Shown here in pieces: positions 6,142 to 16,127 of a stretch of DNA of 40,462 bases. The notes under the pieces are model-generated. The model saw only the letters and a program-made list of their open reading frames with translations, was not told the DNA's origin and made no database searches. Each line of letters starts with the position of its first letter. Within the stretch, counting starts at the first letter, position 1. The DNA lies in NCBI GenBank assembly GCA_017646325.1, contig JAGCMU010000102.1:1-40462 (forward strand), written 5' to 3'. The DNA is from Kiritimatiellia bacterium. Its GTDB lineage: Bacteria > Verrucomicrobiota > Kiritimatiellia > RFP12 > UBA1067. The position numbers were made by a program, and so were the translations under genes.

Positions 6142-8780
6142 GTAGATTTCTTTCTTTTTGCCGGAGAGCGTGTTGTCTTACACGTAGATTTCAACGCCGA
6201 TTTTTCTGCACGGGCTTCTGCTCTTGCCGCCATACGCGCATCTTTTTCGGCCGTGGAAGTTTTTTCGTAAGTAGGAAGGTTGTCTAATTCCAATTCCTTG
6301 GATAAGTTCTCATAATCAGGAATCTGTTCCTTGTACGTTATGCAAACACGTTTAAGAGCAACTATCTGACGCGGAGAAAGTCCATTTGAACGCAAAAATT
6401 GCCCGTGAAGAGATTCCACAAAATCCTTGTCGTTATGAGTAAACTTCGATTTGCTGCGTGCCGGTTTTATGGATTCTTTCCATGCCGTAACATTCTTAAG
6501 TGCATCAAACAATTTAGGGATGATCGGATCTGCAGGAGCAATATCAAAGCCACCTGGTACGAACGGAGCAAGCCGCGAGCGGACCTGTTCTGCATCAGGA
6601 AGGATACCGGCATTTTTGCCGATAGACTTTGCCATAATCGAAAATTGTTTTTCAGAAAGGATGCGACCGCGGTCAACTTGTTCACGAAGTGATTGCAAAA
6701 ACGGATTGCGCTGCAAACCGATACGGTCAATAGTCTGGAAACACCATTTTACCAACTCTGTCGGCGGAGCGTTTTTAACGCGTTGAATTTCAAGACCGTA
6801 TCCCATATCAAACAGACGCGTCTCGCCGTCTGGAATCTGATTTACATACGATACGGCAAGTTTGACGAGCGCCTGCAATTGACGAAGCGTCAAAGGCTTG
6901 AGATTTTCATCAAACTGTTTTTTGACGTTTTCAAAAAAGACTTTATCGTCAAACACATATTTGCCGCGTTTTTCCGGCTCATTCCATGTTTTTACCGCGT
7001 TGAGAAAATCAAATAATTCAACGAATTTTTCACGCGGTGGCGGCGGTTCCTTTGCCCCGTCAATCCACTTTGTGAATTGGCTGTAAAACCTGCTGAGCAT
7101 CGTGGTGCTGTTTTCCGAGCCATCTTCAATCTTATCAAGTTCGCTTTCCATTTCGGCGGTATATCCGACATTGAAAAGTTGATCCAGCTTTTGAACGAGC
7201 CAATTAGATACATCTTCTCCGCGTTTCGTAGGAATCAATTGACGCCCTTCGCGTTCGGCATACTGTCTGGTAACGAGAACTTCAATAGTTTGAGCGTAAG
7301 TTGACGGTCTTCCAACGCCGTTTTCTTCCATCGCTTTTACCAAGCTTGCTTCCGAATAATGTGGCGGCGGTTTCGTTTCCTTTTTATCGGAAAGCCATCT
7401 TTCGGCGATGAGAGAATCACCCTCATTAAGAGGAGGTAATTCCTTTACTTCATCCCCTTCTTCATCGCCGTCTTCTTTCGTCTTTTTAATGAGGGAAGAT
7501 CCCATGATTTTCAAAAATCCCTCAAACACAACTGCCGTTGTCGAAGCCGTGAAAATATAAGAATGTTCAATATCATCCTTATCGGCTTCAAGCGTAACGG
7601 TTTTTAACGAAAGCTTTGCGTCTGCCATTTGCGAGGCTACGAAACGACGCCAAATAAGCTCGTAAAGTTTTGCTGCTTGCGCGTCTAATTTTATCGTTCC
7701 TGGCTTTATATTGACATCGGTAGGACGTATCGCTTCGTGAGCACCCTGGGCATTGTCTTTGCCTTTATAAAAATTTGGTTTTTCAGGGATGTATTCCTCG
7801 CCGTAATTTGAGGAAATGAAATCACGCGCGGCATTGCGGGCATCTTCTGAAATCGCAACGCTGTCAGTTCTCATGTAAGTAATGAGACCTTCTTCATACA
7901 ACTTTTGAGCAAGTGCCATTGTGCGTGTAGGAGAGAGCGAAAGCATGCTTGAAGAAGACTGCTGCAAAGTGGATGTAGTGAACGGAGCATACGGATGACG
8001 CGTTTTGGGCTGGTCCTTGACAGACTTTACAATTAAATTCGCGCCATCAAGATCATCTACGATCATCACCGCTTGCTCTTGACTTTTAATTGACGGCTTT
8101 TCTCCATCTAAACGCGCAAGCTTTGCAATGAAATTAGTCCCCTTCGTTCCTTTACTCGCTTCAACGCCCATTATCCAATATGCCTCAGGCACAAAGAACT
8201 TTATTTCACGTTCTCTTTCCACGAGCAAGCGAAGTGCCACTGATTGTACACGGCCTGCTGAAAGCGTATATCCGTAATTCAAGCTCTTCCAAAGCAAAGG
8301 CGATACTTGAAACCCTACGAGACGATCGAGGATTCTGCGTGATTGTTGAGCGTCAACACGGGCGTCGTCAATATCACGAGGACTCTTGATTGCTTCACAC
8401 ACAGCCTTTCTCGTGATTTCATTATACGTCACGCGATGAAACGGTTTGTCTTTTGCTACTGATTTAAGAACTTCCTTCAAGTGCCAAGCGATAGCTTCCC
8501 CTTCACGGTCAGGGTCGGGCGCAAGATAAATTTCGTCTGATTCTTTTGCGATTTTACGTAAATCGGCGACGATTTTTTTCTTGTCTTCCGAAATCTCGTA
8601 ACTTGGTTCAAACGTCCAGACATCATCCTTGCCTTTAACTGGATTGATCTTAATAGACAACCCCTTCTTCGGCAAGTCACGAATGTGACCGACAGAAGGC
8701 TTGACAACAAAATCACTACCGAGATAGTCTTTTATTGTTTTTGCTTTTGCTGGAGATTCTACAATTAAAAGTTTGCTCAT
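6138..8780 (-). CDS. topA: DNA topoisomerase I with a non-canonical repeat tail
   Basis: Type IA topoisomerase that relaxes negative supercoils, 880 aa. The Toprim domain starts at once (LLIVESPAKAKTI, Glu8) and holds the metal triad Asp89-Asp91-Glu93 (PDPDREGE). Catalytic Tyr302 lies in GLITYMRTDS. The core ends near 585. Instead of C4 zinc fingers, residues 586-822 hold three divergent copies of one helical module, each ending in LSxxQ-type helices and a PD motif (586-651, 673-729, 754-822), then a Lys/Arg/Ala tail (845-880). No CxxC pair exists in the protein. A frame extends to TTG at 8795, but ATG at 8780 has GAAGG 8 nt upstream and sits 4 nt after the carB stop. Confidence 0.95.
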   Translation of the reverse strand: MSKLLIVESPAKAKTIKDYLGSDFVVKPSVGHIRDLPKKGLSIKINPVKGKDDVWTFEPSYEISEDKKKIVADLRKIAKESDEIYLAPDPDREGEAIAWHLKEVLKSVAKDKPFHRVTYNEITRKAVCEAIKSPRDIDDARVDAQQSRRILDRLVGFQVSPLLWKSLNYGYTLSAGRVQSVALRLLVEREREIKFFVPEAYWIMGVEASKGTKGTNFIAKLARLDGEKPSIKSQEQAVMIVDDLDGANLIVKSVKDQPKTRHPYAPFTTSTLQQSSSSMLSLSPTRTMALAQKLYEEGLITYMRTDSVAISEDARNAARDFISSNYGEEYIPEKPNFYKGKDNAQGAHEAIRPTDVNIKPGTIKLDAQAAKLYELIWRRFVASQMADAKLSLKTVTLEADKDDIEHSYIFTASTTAVVFEGFLKIMGSSLIKKTKEDGDEEGDEVKELPPLNEGDSLIAERWLSDKKETKPPPHYSEASLVKAMEENGVGRPSTYAQTIEVLVTRQYAEREGRQLIPTKRGEDVSNWLVQKLDQLFNVGYTAEMESELDKIEDGSENSTTMLSRFYSQFTKWIDGAKEPPPPREKFVELFDFLNAVKTWNEPEKRGKYVFDDKVFFENVKKQFDENLKPLTLRQLQALVKLAVSYVNQIPDGETRLFDMGYGLEIQRVKNAPPTELVKWCFQTIDRIGLQRNPFLQSLREQVDRGRILSEKQFSIMAKSIGKNAGILPDAEQVRSRLAPFVPGGFDIAPADPIIPKLFDALKNVTAWKESIKPARSKSKFTHNDKDFVESLHGQFLRSNGLSPRQIVALKRVCITYKEQIPDYENLSKELELDNLPTYEKTSTAEKDARMAARAEARAEKSALKSTCKTTRSPAKRKKST

Positions 8781-8784
8781 TTTA

Positions 8785-11700
8785 TTAACCTTCAACAGTT
8801 ATTGAAGCGTGATAGCTTTGAAGAGAACGGACCTCTCCTGCACCTTTGCGCGCTTCTGCAATACCTTCAGAAGCAGCAAGAGCGGCGGCTATAGTTGTCA
8901 AATAAGGAACGCTATACTTGATAGCGGCCTGACGAATACGGCAATCGTCTGCACGCGCGTCACGGCGACCAGATGGCGTATTCACAACGAGTACGACTTC
9001 ACGGTTTTTGATGAAGTCAAGAACGTCTGGACGGCCTTCGCCGATCTTTGCGACTTCCTCTGCTTCAACCCCATGGTCTTTCAAGAACTTGACTGTTCCT
9101 TCAGTACCGATTACAGTGAACCCGAGAGATACGAAATTCTTTACTGCCTTTACTGCATCAAGCGGCTTTTCGCTGAGAGAGACAAGTATCTTTCCTGGTT
9201 CAACCGGCAATGGAGCATTTACTGCTTCCTGGCTCTTGTAATAAGCAAGACCAAACGTTTTGGCAAGGCCTAAAACTTCACCGGTCGAACGCATTTCAGG
9301 ACCAAGTACTGGGTCTACTTCCGGGAACTTTTCAAACGGGAGAACGGCTTCCTTAACACCGTAGTATGGGATCATCTGCTTTTTATCAAGCCCCATTGAC
9401 TTTACGGATTCGCCAAGCATAAGACGCGTTGCGATGCGTGCCATTTGAGTTCCGCCGACTTTCGATACGAGTGGAACGGTTCTCGATGCGCGCGGGTTTG
9501 CTTCAAGGACATAAACCTTATCGTCTTCGATTGCAAACTGCATATTCATAAGACCGACAACTTTCAATTCCGCAGCAATGCGACGCGTGTAATCGAGAAT
9601 CGTCTTCTTGTTTTCTTCTGAAATACTTGCAGGCGGCAATACACATGCAGAGTCGCCCGAGTGGACGCCTGCAAGTTCAACGTGTTGCATGATCGCTGGA
9701 ATAAAGATATCCGTGCCGTCAGAAAGCGCATCAGCTTCACATTCAAGCGCATGGTGCAGGAATCTATCGAGATAGAGCGGACGATCAGGTGTCACACCGA
9801 CAGCCTTTGCAACGTATTCACGAAGCATAATTTCATCAAATATGACTTCCATACCTCTGCCGCCTAAAACGAAGCTGGGGCGGATAATGAGAGGATAACC
9901 GATTTCATTTGCAACTTTAATCGCCGCATCGATATCGCTTGCCATACGAGATTCCGGCATTGGAATGCCAAGGCGGTTCATGATAGAATGGAACAAATCG
10001 CGATCTTCGGCAGCGTCGATTGATTTTACAGAAGTGCCGAGAATCTTGCACCCTTCTGCTTCAAGAGCTGCTGCAATGTTGAGCGGAGTCTGTCCGCCAA
10101 ACTGGACGATAATACCTTCCGGCTTTTCGGCATGGTAGATTTGAAGAACGTCTTCAAGCGTGACAGGCTCGAAATAAAGCTTGTCTGAAGTATCATAGTC
10201 TGTTGAAACCGTTTCAGGGTTGCAGTTGACCATAATCGTTTCATACCCTGCTTCACGCATTGCCATCGCGGCGTGTGTGCAGCAATAGTCGAATTCAATA
10301 CCTTGACCGATTCTGTTCGGGCCACCGCCGAGAATCATGACTTTCTTCTTGTTGTTGGAAATCGGAACTTCATTCTTTTCCGCATTATACGAAGAATAAT
10401 AGTATGCTTGATTTTCAACGCCAGACACAGGCACAGCATGCCACGTTTCCACGCAATGCAATTTCGTGCGGCGGTTGCGGATTTCTTTTTCCGTGATTTT
10501 TAGAATCTGCGCGAGATACTTATCGGAAAAGCCGTCTTTCTTCGCTTTGATAAGCATATCGTCTGGTGGAAGAGAACCCTTGTATGCAAGAATCTTTTCT
10601 TCCAATTCTACGAGTTCGCGCATCTGCTGAATAAAGTAATCCTTGACGCCCGTAATAGAATGAAGCTGTTCATTCGTTGCGCCTTTGCGGATTGCTTCAT
10701 ACATTTGGAAGTGGCGTTCGGAATTTGGAATTGAAAGGGCTTTTAAAAGTTCGTCAAGTGAAAGGTCGTGGAAATTAGACGCAAAGCCAAGACCTGCTCT
10801 ACCCTTCTCCAATGCACGAATGGCTTTTTGGAAAGTTTCTTTGTAAGTCTTGCCGATACTCATAACTTCGCCGACGGCCTTCATTTGCGTGCCGAGACGA
10901 TCTTCTACCGCACGGAATTTTTCAAAAGCCCAACGTGCGAATTTAAGAACGATGTAATCTCCTGATGGAGTGTACTTTTCAAGAGTTCCGTCGCGCCAAT
11001 ATGGAATTTCGTCCATAGTCATTCCCGAGGCGAGCTTTGCGGAAATGTATGCAATCGGGAAACCTGTCGCCTTCGACGCGAGTGCGGAAGAGCGGCTCGT
11101 GCGAGGATTGATTTCAATAATGACTACGCGGCCAGATTTCGGATCGTGCGCAAATTGAACGTTCGTACCGCCGATAACGCCGATTGCTTCAACAATTTTG
11201 AACGCATCGCGTTTGAGACGTTCTTGGAGTTCTTTTGAAATTGTAATAAAAGGAGCCGCGCAGAAACTGTCACCGGTATGAACGCCGACTGCATCGATAT
11301 TTTCAATAAAGCATACTGAAATCATTTGGTTCTTGGCATCGCGAACGACTTCAACTTCAAGTTCTTCCCAATTGAGAATCGACTCTTCAATGAGGCACTG
11401 ATGTGTTAACGACGCGTCAAGACCGCGGGCGCAAATTGTGCGAAGCTCTTCAACATTGTAACAGAATCCGCCGCCAGAGCCGCCCATTGTATATGCAGGA
11501 CGAACGACAACAGGATAGCCGATGTGGTTAGTCACCAAATCAACGGCTTCTTCAACTGTATGAACGATACCTGAACGCGGACATTCAATGCCGAGTTTTT
11601 CCATCGTTGCCTTAAAGATTTCACGGTCTTCGCCACGTTCAATGGCGTCAAGATTAACACCGATAACCTTGACACCATATTTGTCGAGAATTCCTTTCTT

Positions 11701-12006
11701 GGCAAGAGACATGGAAAGGTTCAAACCAGTCTGTCCGCCAAGGTTTGGAAGAATTGCGTCAGGGCGTTCCTTTGCAATGATTTGTTCAAGACGCGCTTCG
11801 TTTAAAGGTTCGATGTAAGTTGCGTCTGCCATCACAGGGTCTGTCATAATCGTTGCAGGATTTGAGTTAACCAAAACAACTTTATATCCGCACGCACGCA
11901 ATGCTTTACACGCTTGAGTTCCTGAATAGTCAAATTCACATGCTTGACCAATAACAATCGGTCCTGATCCAATAATGAGCACCTTGTCCACATCAGCTCG
12001 CTTCAT
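8785..12006 (-). CDS. carB: carbamoyl-phosphate synthase large subunit
   Basis: Large subunit of carbamoyl-phosphate synthase (1073 aa, the usual length). It makes carbamoyl phosphate from bicarbonate, ATP and ammonia delivered by CarA, feeding pyrimidine and arginine synthesis. Two homologous halves are visible. Each begins with a nucleotide-binding motif (VLIIGSGPIVIGQACEFDYSG at the N-terminus; VMILGGGPNRIGQGIEFDY about residue 560) and contains an ATP-grasp domain (RPAYTMGGSGGGF; RPSFVLGGRGMEV). An MGS-like allosteric domain forms the C-terminal 130 residues. carA is not in the window. AAAGG lies 9-10 nt upstream of the ATG. The gene leads the carB-topA-xerC-tcdA run. Confidence 0.97.
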   Translation of the reverse strand: MKRADVDKVLIIGSGPIVIGQACEFDYSGTQACKALRACGYKVVLVNSNPATIMTDPVMADATYIEPLNEARLEQIIAKERPDAILPNLGGQTGLNLSMSLAKKGILDKYGVKVIGVNLDAIERGEDREIFKATMEKLGIECPRSGIVHTVEEAVDLVTNHIGYPVVVRPAYTMGGSGGGFCYNVEELRTICARGLDASLTHQCLIEESILNWEELEVEVVRDAKNQMISVCFIENIDAVGVHTGDSFCAAPFITISKELQERLKRDAFKIVEAIGVIGGTNVQFAHDPKSGRVVIIEINPRTSRSSALASKATGFPIAYISAKLASGMTMDEIPYWRDGTLEKYTPSGDYIVLKFARWAFEKFRAVEDRLGTQMKAVGEVMSIGKTYKETFQKAIRALEKGRAGLGFASNFHDLSLDELLKALSIPNSERHFQMYEAIRKGATNEQLHSITGVKDYFIQQMRELVELEEKILAYKGSLPPDDMLIKAKKDGFSDKYLAQILKITEKEIRNRRTKLHCVETWHAVPVSGVENQAYYYSSYNAEKNEVPISNNKKKVMILGGGPNRIGQGIEFDYCCTHAAMAMREAGYETIMVNCNPETVSTDYDTSDKLYFEPVTLEDVLQIYHAEKPEGIIVQFGGQTPLNIAAALEAEGCKILGTSVKSIDAAEDRDLFHSIMNRLGIPMPESRMASDIDAAIKVANEIGYPLIIRPSFVLGGRGMEVIFDEIMLREYVAKAVGVTPDRPLYLDRFLHHALECEADALSDGTDIFIPAIMQHVELAGVHSGDSACVLPPASISEENKKTILDYTRRIAAELKVVGLMNMQFAIEDDKVYVLEANPRASRTVPLVSKVGGTQMARIATRLMLGESVKSMGLDKKQMIPYYGVKEAVLPFEKFPEVDPVLGPEMRSTGEVLGLAKTFGLAYYKSQEAVNAPLPVEPGKILVSLSEKPLDAVKAVKNFVSLGFTVIGTEGTVKFLKDHGVEAEEVAKIGEGRPDVLDFIKNREVVLVVNTPSGRRDARADDCRIRQAAIKYSVPYLTTIAAALAASEGIAEARKGAGEVRSLQSYHASITVEG

Positions 12007-12100
12007 ACTTTATAACCTTTCTTTAAATTTTTTTCGTTCAGAAAAATAAACCTGAACATTTTTGGCTAATTTATGGGAATATTAACCATATGCGTAGAAT

Positions 12101-12106
12101 ATTATA
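12101..12106 (-). promoter_or_regulatory. candidate -10 element for the carB operon
   Basis: TATAAT on the minus strand, in an AT-rich 230-nt gap. No good -35 lies at 16-18 nt, so confidence is limited. The predicted leader is about 88 nt and contains a 6-bp hairpin (gttcag 12036-12041 with ctgaac 12052-12057). The rest of the gap (to 12236) is AT-rich with no GC-rich terminator for the helicase gene. Confidence 0.4.
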
Positions 12107-12236
12107 ACCTATTTAAAATAACAATGCCACAAATATTTGTCTTAATTTATTTTTAAAATAAAAAAGTGAATAATTTTGTTGGTTTTATTGGTTATTTTTT
12201 AGATATGTTTTTGGTATGTTTGTAGATATATATCAC

Positions 12237-14636
12237 TTATGAATTTAAAAATTCATCGGCTCTTGATATAAGTTCATCTTGGTTTGTCATTACGTGAACT
12301 GGACATGGTACGGCATTTCTGAAAATAGCTCCGTAATTTGTTGTTGCAGGACGTGAATCGGCAAGAACAATTATTCCACGATCTGTTTTTTTGCGTATAA
12401 GCCGTCCAATTCCTTGTCTGAATCGAACTAAAGATTCAGGTATTAAGTAATCCTTGAAATCGCTTTTCCCTTCGGCTTTTACAGCTTCCATTCTCGCTTC
12501 GTTTATCGGTTCTTTTATTTGCGGAAATGGAACCCTTGCAATGACAACGCAAGAAAGAGCGTCGCCGGGAATATCAACGCCTTCCCAAAAAGATTGCGCT
12601 CCGAACAAAACGACGGGATGCTCCGGAAGAGCGTCTTTTAAAAGAGAGACCATTCCTTCCCGTGAAAGCGATTGTCCTTGAACAAAGAGAGAAATTCCCT
12701 GTTTATCCATTTCCGCTTGAACGGCATCGGCCGTAGAATACATCATTTCATACGAAGTGAAAAGAACGAGCATCCGGCCTTTCGTTACTTTTGAAAGGGA
12801 AGAAATCAAATTGCCGAGGCCTGCAACATATTCGTTGTTGTCAGGCTTTGGCAAGAAGCTCGAAAAAAGTACTAACGCTTGTCTCGTATAATCAAATGGA
12901 GAAGATGCGACTAAACATTTTATGCGTTCCGTCTCCACCAAATCCATCCCTAAACGATGCGCAAGATAATTAAACTTATCGCCTACCCGCAATGTCGCAG
13001 AACACATTACAACGGAATCTTTTATAGAGTAGCATATTGAATTCATTTGTTCCGCCACGAAAAGAGGCGCCGCTTGCAACACTATTTCATACGTATCTTT
13101 TTTTCTTTTATTCTGTTGATTCGCCCATTCGCGTTCAATCCAAAAAACATACGACGGATCAGAGGCGGCGATCAGGAATTTCAAATTTAGCAAATATGAT
13201 TTCAACAATTCTGAAATTGAAAGAAGTTGCGTATTGATTTCGCCAAAAAGCGGGATTATATGGTCTTCATCCGCTTCCATCATCTTTTCTCTCAATAAAA
13301 GCATGGCATCTACGGTACGAGCAAGAAAGCTTTCAAAATCCAACAATGCTTTTTGAAGCTCTGCTTCATCTAATTCATGATTCAAATATGAAGTAAACGC
13401 GCCGTTGAAAGAATGTTGACGTATATTGTATGACGAATCGCTGTTTTTCTCCGGTATTGTGCGGAAACGGACAACCTCTCCATTTGAAGATGGAGTAAAC
13501 ATCGCTTCGCATTTCCCAAGCAGAATTTCACCGGAAGAAACGAGAAATCCTACGGCAATTCTGATTTTTGTAATCAGCTCGAGAATAACCGGAGCCTTCT
13601 TCGATTTATCCAAAGCGCCTTTGTCGAGCTGACGTTTGATGGAAGCAAGAACGCCCTTCGTTAAATTGCCGCCGCGCCGTTTACTCTTTCGTTCAACTTT
13701 TCCGACGAGTTCCAAAAGTGTTGCCCGAGAAAACCTGAATGTAAAAATATCTGTTGCGATATCAGGCACGTTGTGCGCTTCGTCAAAAACAAGCCTTCCG
13801 TATGCAGGAAGCAAATCAGACGTTGACGCATTTGCTTCCGTAAGAACGAGAGAGTGATTCGTTATTATCAAATTTGCGTTTTTTGCCTCTGTGCGTGCTT
13901 TGTTTACAAAGCATTTATCATAAAATTTGCAGCGCCTTCCAATACACTCTTCCGACGGACACGATAAAAGCGGACGCAAAGTCACCTTTGCCTCTGAAGA
14001 AATATTCTTTGCGACTTCAGTTTCAAATTCGTCGAGGTCGCCGGTTTTTGTTTTGTAAAGCCAATCGACTAAAACCGAGAATTCGTCTTTTTGCGTGTTT
14101 GACAGGGAATAAATTCCGTCGTGATTCATTTCATCCAATTCACGCAGGCAAAGATAATTCGCCCTCCCTTTCAGGATAGACACTTTGAAAGGATTTTCAT
14201 CTCTTTCCTCCTCGCTTATAGTGCTTACGGCCCGAGGAATGTCTAAACGAATCAATTGGTCCTGAAGGTTTTTGGTTGCCGTTGAAATCACAACCGGAGT
14301 ATCATTCAAATAACTCCATTGAACGGAAGGGATCAGATACGCAAGCGACTTGCCAACACCCGTTCCAGCTTCAATCATCAAATGCTGACGGTTGTTGAAT
14401 GCGTGTGCAACAGAGCGCAAAGCATCCAATTGGCCTGTACGCACCTCGTAATCTTTTATTCCCCTTCCAAGCGTTCCGCTTGGAAGAAGATGCGAAGCTG
14501 TTGTTTCAACATCAATCGGGGAACAATCTTCATGCGACGGAAGCGAGCGAAGAGACTTGTTGGCGTCAAACGGTTTTATGAACATATCCCAATCGGGATT
14601 GTCCATAAAAAGAGCTATCTCGCGATCCGTCATCAT
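12237..14636 (-). CDS. dinG: DinG/XPD-family iron-sulfur ATP-dependent DNA helicase
   Basis: Superfamily 2 helicase, 799 aa, of the DinG/YoaA/XPD group, which unwinds DNA 5' to 3' and acts on R-loops and stalled forks. Visible motifs: Walker A EAGTGVGKS (89-97), DEAH box FDEAHN (284-289), MCSATL (motif III region), SFWEGVDIPGD (motif V region) and RFRQGIGRLIR (motif VI). Iron-sulfur ligands are likely Cys163 (GRANYLC), Cys226, Cys231, Cys236 and Cys242 in the CPSEECIGRRC segment; four of the five would bind the cluster. There is no N-terminal exonuclease domain. It starts 4 nt after the pseudouridine synthase stop, without a clear Shine-Dalgarno, which suggests coupling. A second ATG follows at once. 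Confidence 0.88.
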   Translation of the reverse strand: MMTDREIALFMDNPDWDMFIKPFDANKSLRSLPSHEDCSPIDVETTASHLLPSGTLGRGIKDYEVRTGQLDALRSVAHAFNNRQHLMIEAGTGVGKSLAYLIPSVQWSYLNDTPVVISTATKNLQDQLIRLDIPRAVSTISEEERDENPFKVSILKGRANYLCLRELDEMNHDGIYSLSNTQKDEFSVLVDWLYKTKTGDLDEFETEVAKNISSEAKVTLRPLLSCPSEECIGRRCKFYDKCFVNKARTEAKNANLIITNHSLVLTEANASTSDLLPAYGRLVFDEAHNVPDIATDIFTFRFSRATLLELVGKVERKSKRRGGNLTKGVLASIKRQLDKGALDKSKKAPVILELITKIRIAVGFLVSSGEILLGKCEAMFTPSSNGEVVRFRTIPEKNSDSSYNIRQHSFNGAFTSYLNHELDEAELQKALLDFESFLARTVDAMLLLREKMMEADEDHIIPLFGEINTQLLSISELLKSYLLNLKFLIAASDPSYVFWIEREWANQQNKRKKDTYEIVLQAAPLFVAEQMNSICYSIKDSVVMCSATLRVGDKFNYLAHRLGMDLVETERIKCLVASSPFDYTRQALVLFSSFLPKPDNNEYVAGLGNLISSLSKVTKGRMLVLFTSYEMMYSTADAVQAEMDKQGISLFVQGQSLSREGMVSLLKDALPEHPVVLFGAQSFWEGVDIPGDALSCVVIARVPFPQIKEPINEARMEAVKAEGKSDFKDYLIPESLVRFRQGIGRLIRKKTDRGIIVLADSRPATTNYGAIFRNAVPCPVHVMTNQDELISRADEFLNS

Positions 14637-14640
14637 CTAA

Positions 14641-15579
14641 TTATTTTTTCTTGCCCATGCCGAAAGTTTTCAAGACAGAGCGGAAATCAGCCGGCAAAGG
14701 AGAATGAGCATGAATGCGTTCTTTTAAATTCATGGGATTCGGCAATTCAAGAGAAACGGCATGGAGCATTTGACGAGGAACTGCCATGAGACGGGGATCT
14801 CTTGCCGACTTCAATCCAAACACTCTATCGCCGACTACGGGAAAACGGATGGATGCCAAGTGACGGCGAATCTGGTTTGTTCTTCCCGTATCGATACTTA
14901 TGCGGACAAAACTTGCATCCGGCGAAACCATTTCACGCGATACGTCCGATTGAGCGCTTTGCCCATCGAGAGGCGCATTGATTCTTTCATGCGCGTAAGG
15001 GAATGCTCCTACGACAATTGCACGGTAAACCTTTGTCACCTTGCGTGTTTTGAAAATTTCCACTGCCGCTTCGTGCGCTTTGCGGTGCTTTGCAAAAAGA
15101 AGACATCCCGAGGTATCACGGTCAAGACGGTGTACTGCTTCAAGTGACGGACGGGAAAGTTGTTCGCGCAAAATATTTTCGACGGAACGCGGGTCTTCGC
15201 AAGAAACAAGTCCGGCAGGTTTATCAACTACGATATAATCGTCAGTTTCAACCAGTACGCGAATATGGCGTTTTTCCTCTACCGTTTTTTCGGGTGTTTT
15301 AATACCTGCTTTTTCAGATTGTTTCTTTGCGCCGGCAACTACAATTTGAGGAACTTCAACGACATCACCTGTTTTCATCTGGTGGTGACTAATCCAAACG
15401 CACGAACGATTCACCCATACGCTGCGTCCGTCTATCACTGCTTTTGCGCTGCGGCGTGAAAGCCCGATTTCTCCAGCGAGAAAATCTTGAAGACTCTTCC
15501 CCGCATACGCTTTTTTAACGATGTATTTTACAACGTTTGCAGCATAACGAGGAGCTTTAGGTATAAATTTTCCACTCAT
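14641..15579 (-). CDS. RluA/RluD-family pseudouridine synthase with S4 domain
   Basis: Converts specific uridines in rRNA (RluC/RluD type) or tRNA to pseudouridine, 312 aa. An N-terminal S4 RNA-binding domain (about 20-80, SLQDFLAGEIGLSRRSAKAVI) is joined by a Lys/Glu-rich linker (85-105) to the catalytic domain. The catalytic motif is HRLDRDTSG with Asp153, and TGRTNQIRRHLA is the second family motif. The frame reaches an upstream TTG, but ATG at 15579 is preferred; only a weak GAG lies upstream. Downstream is the helicase gene after 4 nt; upstream is ruvC after 50 nt. Target site cannot be assigned. Confidence 0.9.
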   Translation of the reverse strand: MSGKFIPKAPRYAANVVKYIVKKAYAGKSLQDFLAGEIGLSRRSAKAVIDGRSVWVNRSCVWISHHQMKTGDVVEVPQIVVAGAKKQSEKAGIKTPEKTVEEKRHIRVLVETDDYIVVDKPAGLVSCEDPRSVENILREQLSRPSLEAVHRLDRDTSGCLLFAKHRKAHEAAVEIFKTRKVTKVYRAIVVGAFPYAHERINAPLDGQSAQSDVSREMVSPDASFVRISIDTGRTNQIRRHLASIRFPVVGDRVFGLKSARDPRLMAVPRQMLHAVSLELPNPMNLKERIHAHSPLPADFRSVLKTFGMGKKK

Positions 15580-15629
15580 CAATATAGCTCAATTTTTAAT
15601 TTGTTAACTTTAAATTCTCAAGCGCTCTT

Positions 15630-16124
15630 TTATATCGCACCATTCATTTTTAAAAGAGGCGAGATGGAATGCGAATGAGTTATCGCTATCGCCATGGCAT
15701 CGGCCGCATCATTTTGGGGAAGTTCATCAAGCGACAAAAGCGTCTTTACCATTCTTTGAACCTGTTCTTTTTCAGCTCGCCCATTTCCGCACACGGCCAT
15801 CTTTATGCGGCGCGGCTCGTATTCGTATATCTCAATTCCTTTGTTCGCCGCCGCCGTTATTACTGCTCCCCTGGCTTCGCCCAATACCAACATCACATTT
15901 GCGTTTTTCGCATAGATGACCTTTTCGACAGAAAGGACATCAGGAGAATATTCTTCGATCAATTCACTTATTTTCGCGTAGATGTTTTTAAGGCACTGAG
16001 ACAATGGAAGTTTTTGAGGGTTGGGAATGCAGCCGTATGAAACGGCATGCATTCGCGTTCCTTCTATAGACACAACAGCATAACCTGTAGAGCGAAGAGA
16101 AGTATCAACCCCCAAAACTATCAC
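15630..16124 (-). CDS. ruvC: Holliday junction endonuclease RuvC
   Basis: Dimeric nuclease that resolves Holliday junctions with RuvAB during recombinational repair, 164 aa (typical length). RNase H-like fold with acidic catalytic residues Asp7 (GVDTSLRSTGY), Glu67 (LSVEKV), and the DAADAMAIA motif with Asp139 and Asp142. Asp139 takes the place of His138 of the E. coli enzyme, a common variant. Translation starts at GTG (16124), four nucleotides after the nagB stop, with GGGCGG from the end of nagB as ribosome-binding site. ruvA and ruvB are not in the window, which is unusual only in context. Confidence 0.93.
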   Translation of the reverse strand: MIVLGVDTSLRSTGYAVVSIEGTRMHAVSYGCIPNPQKLPLSQCLKNIYAKISELIEEYSPDVLSVEKVIYAKNANVMLVLGEARGAVITAAANKGIEIYEYEPRRIKMAVCGNGRAEKEQVQRMVKTLLSLDELPQNDAADAMAIAITHSHSISPLLKMNGAI

Positions 16125-16127
16125 GTT

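Noticed and set aside
8781-8795. Upstream TTG start for topA
   Set aside because: It would overlap carB and place the Shine-Dalgarno inside the coding region; ATG 8780 with GAAGG fits homologues.
12007-12236. Small RNA or extra gene in the AT-rich gap between carB and the helicase gene
   Set aside because: No frame of useful length and no GC-rich stem; only a candidate -10 and low-complexity AT repeats.
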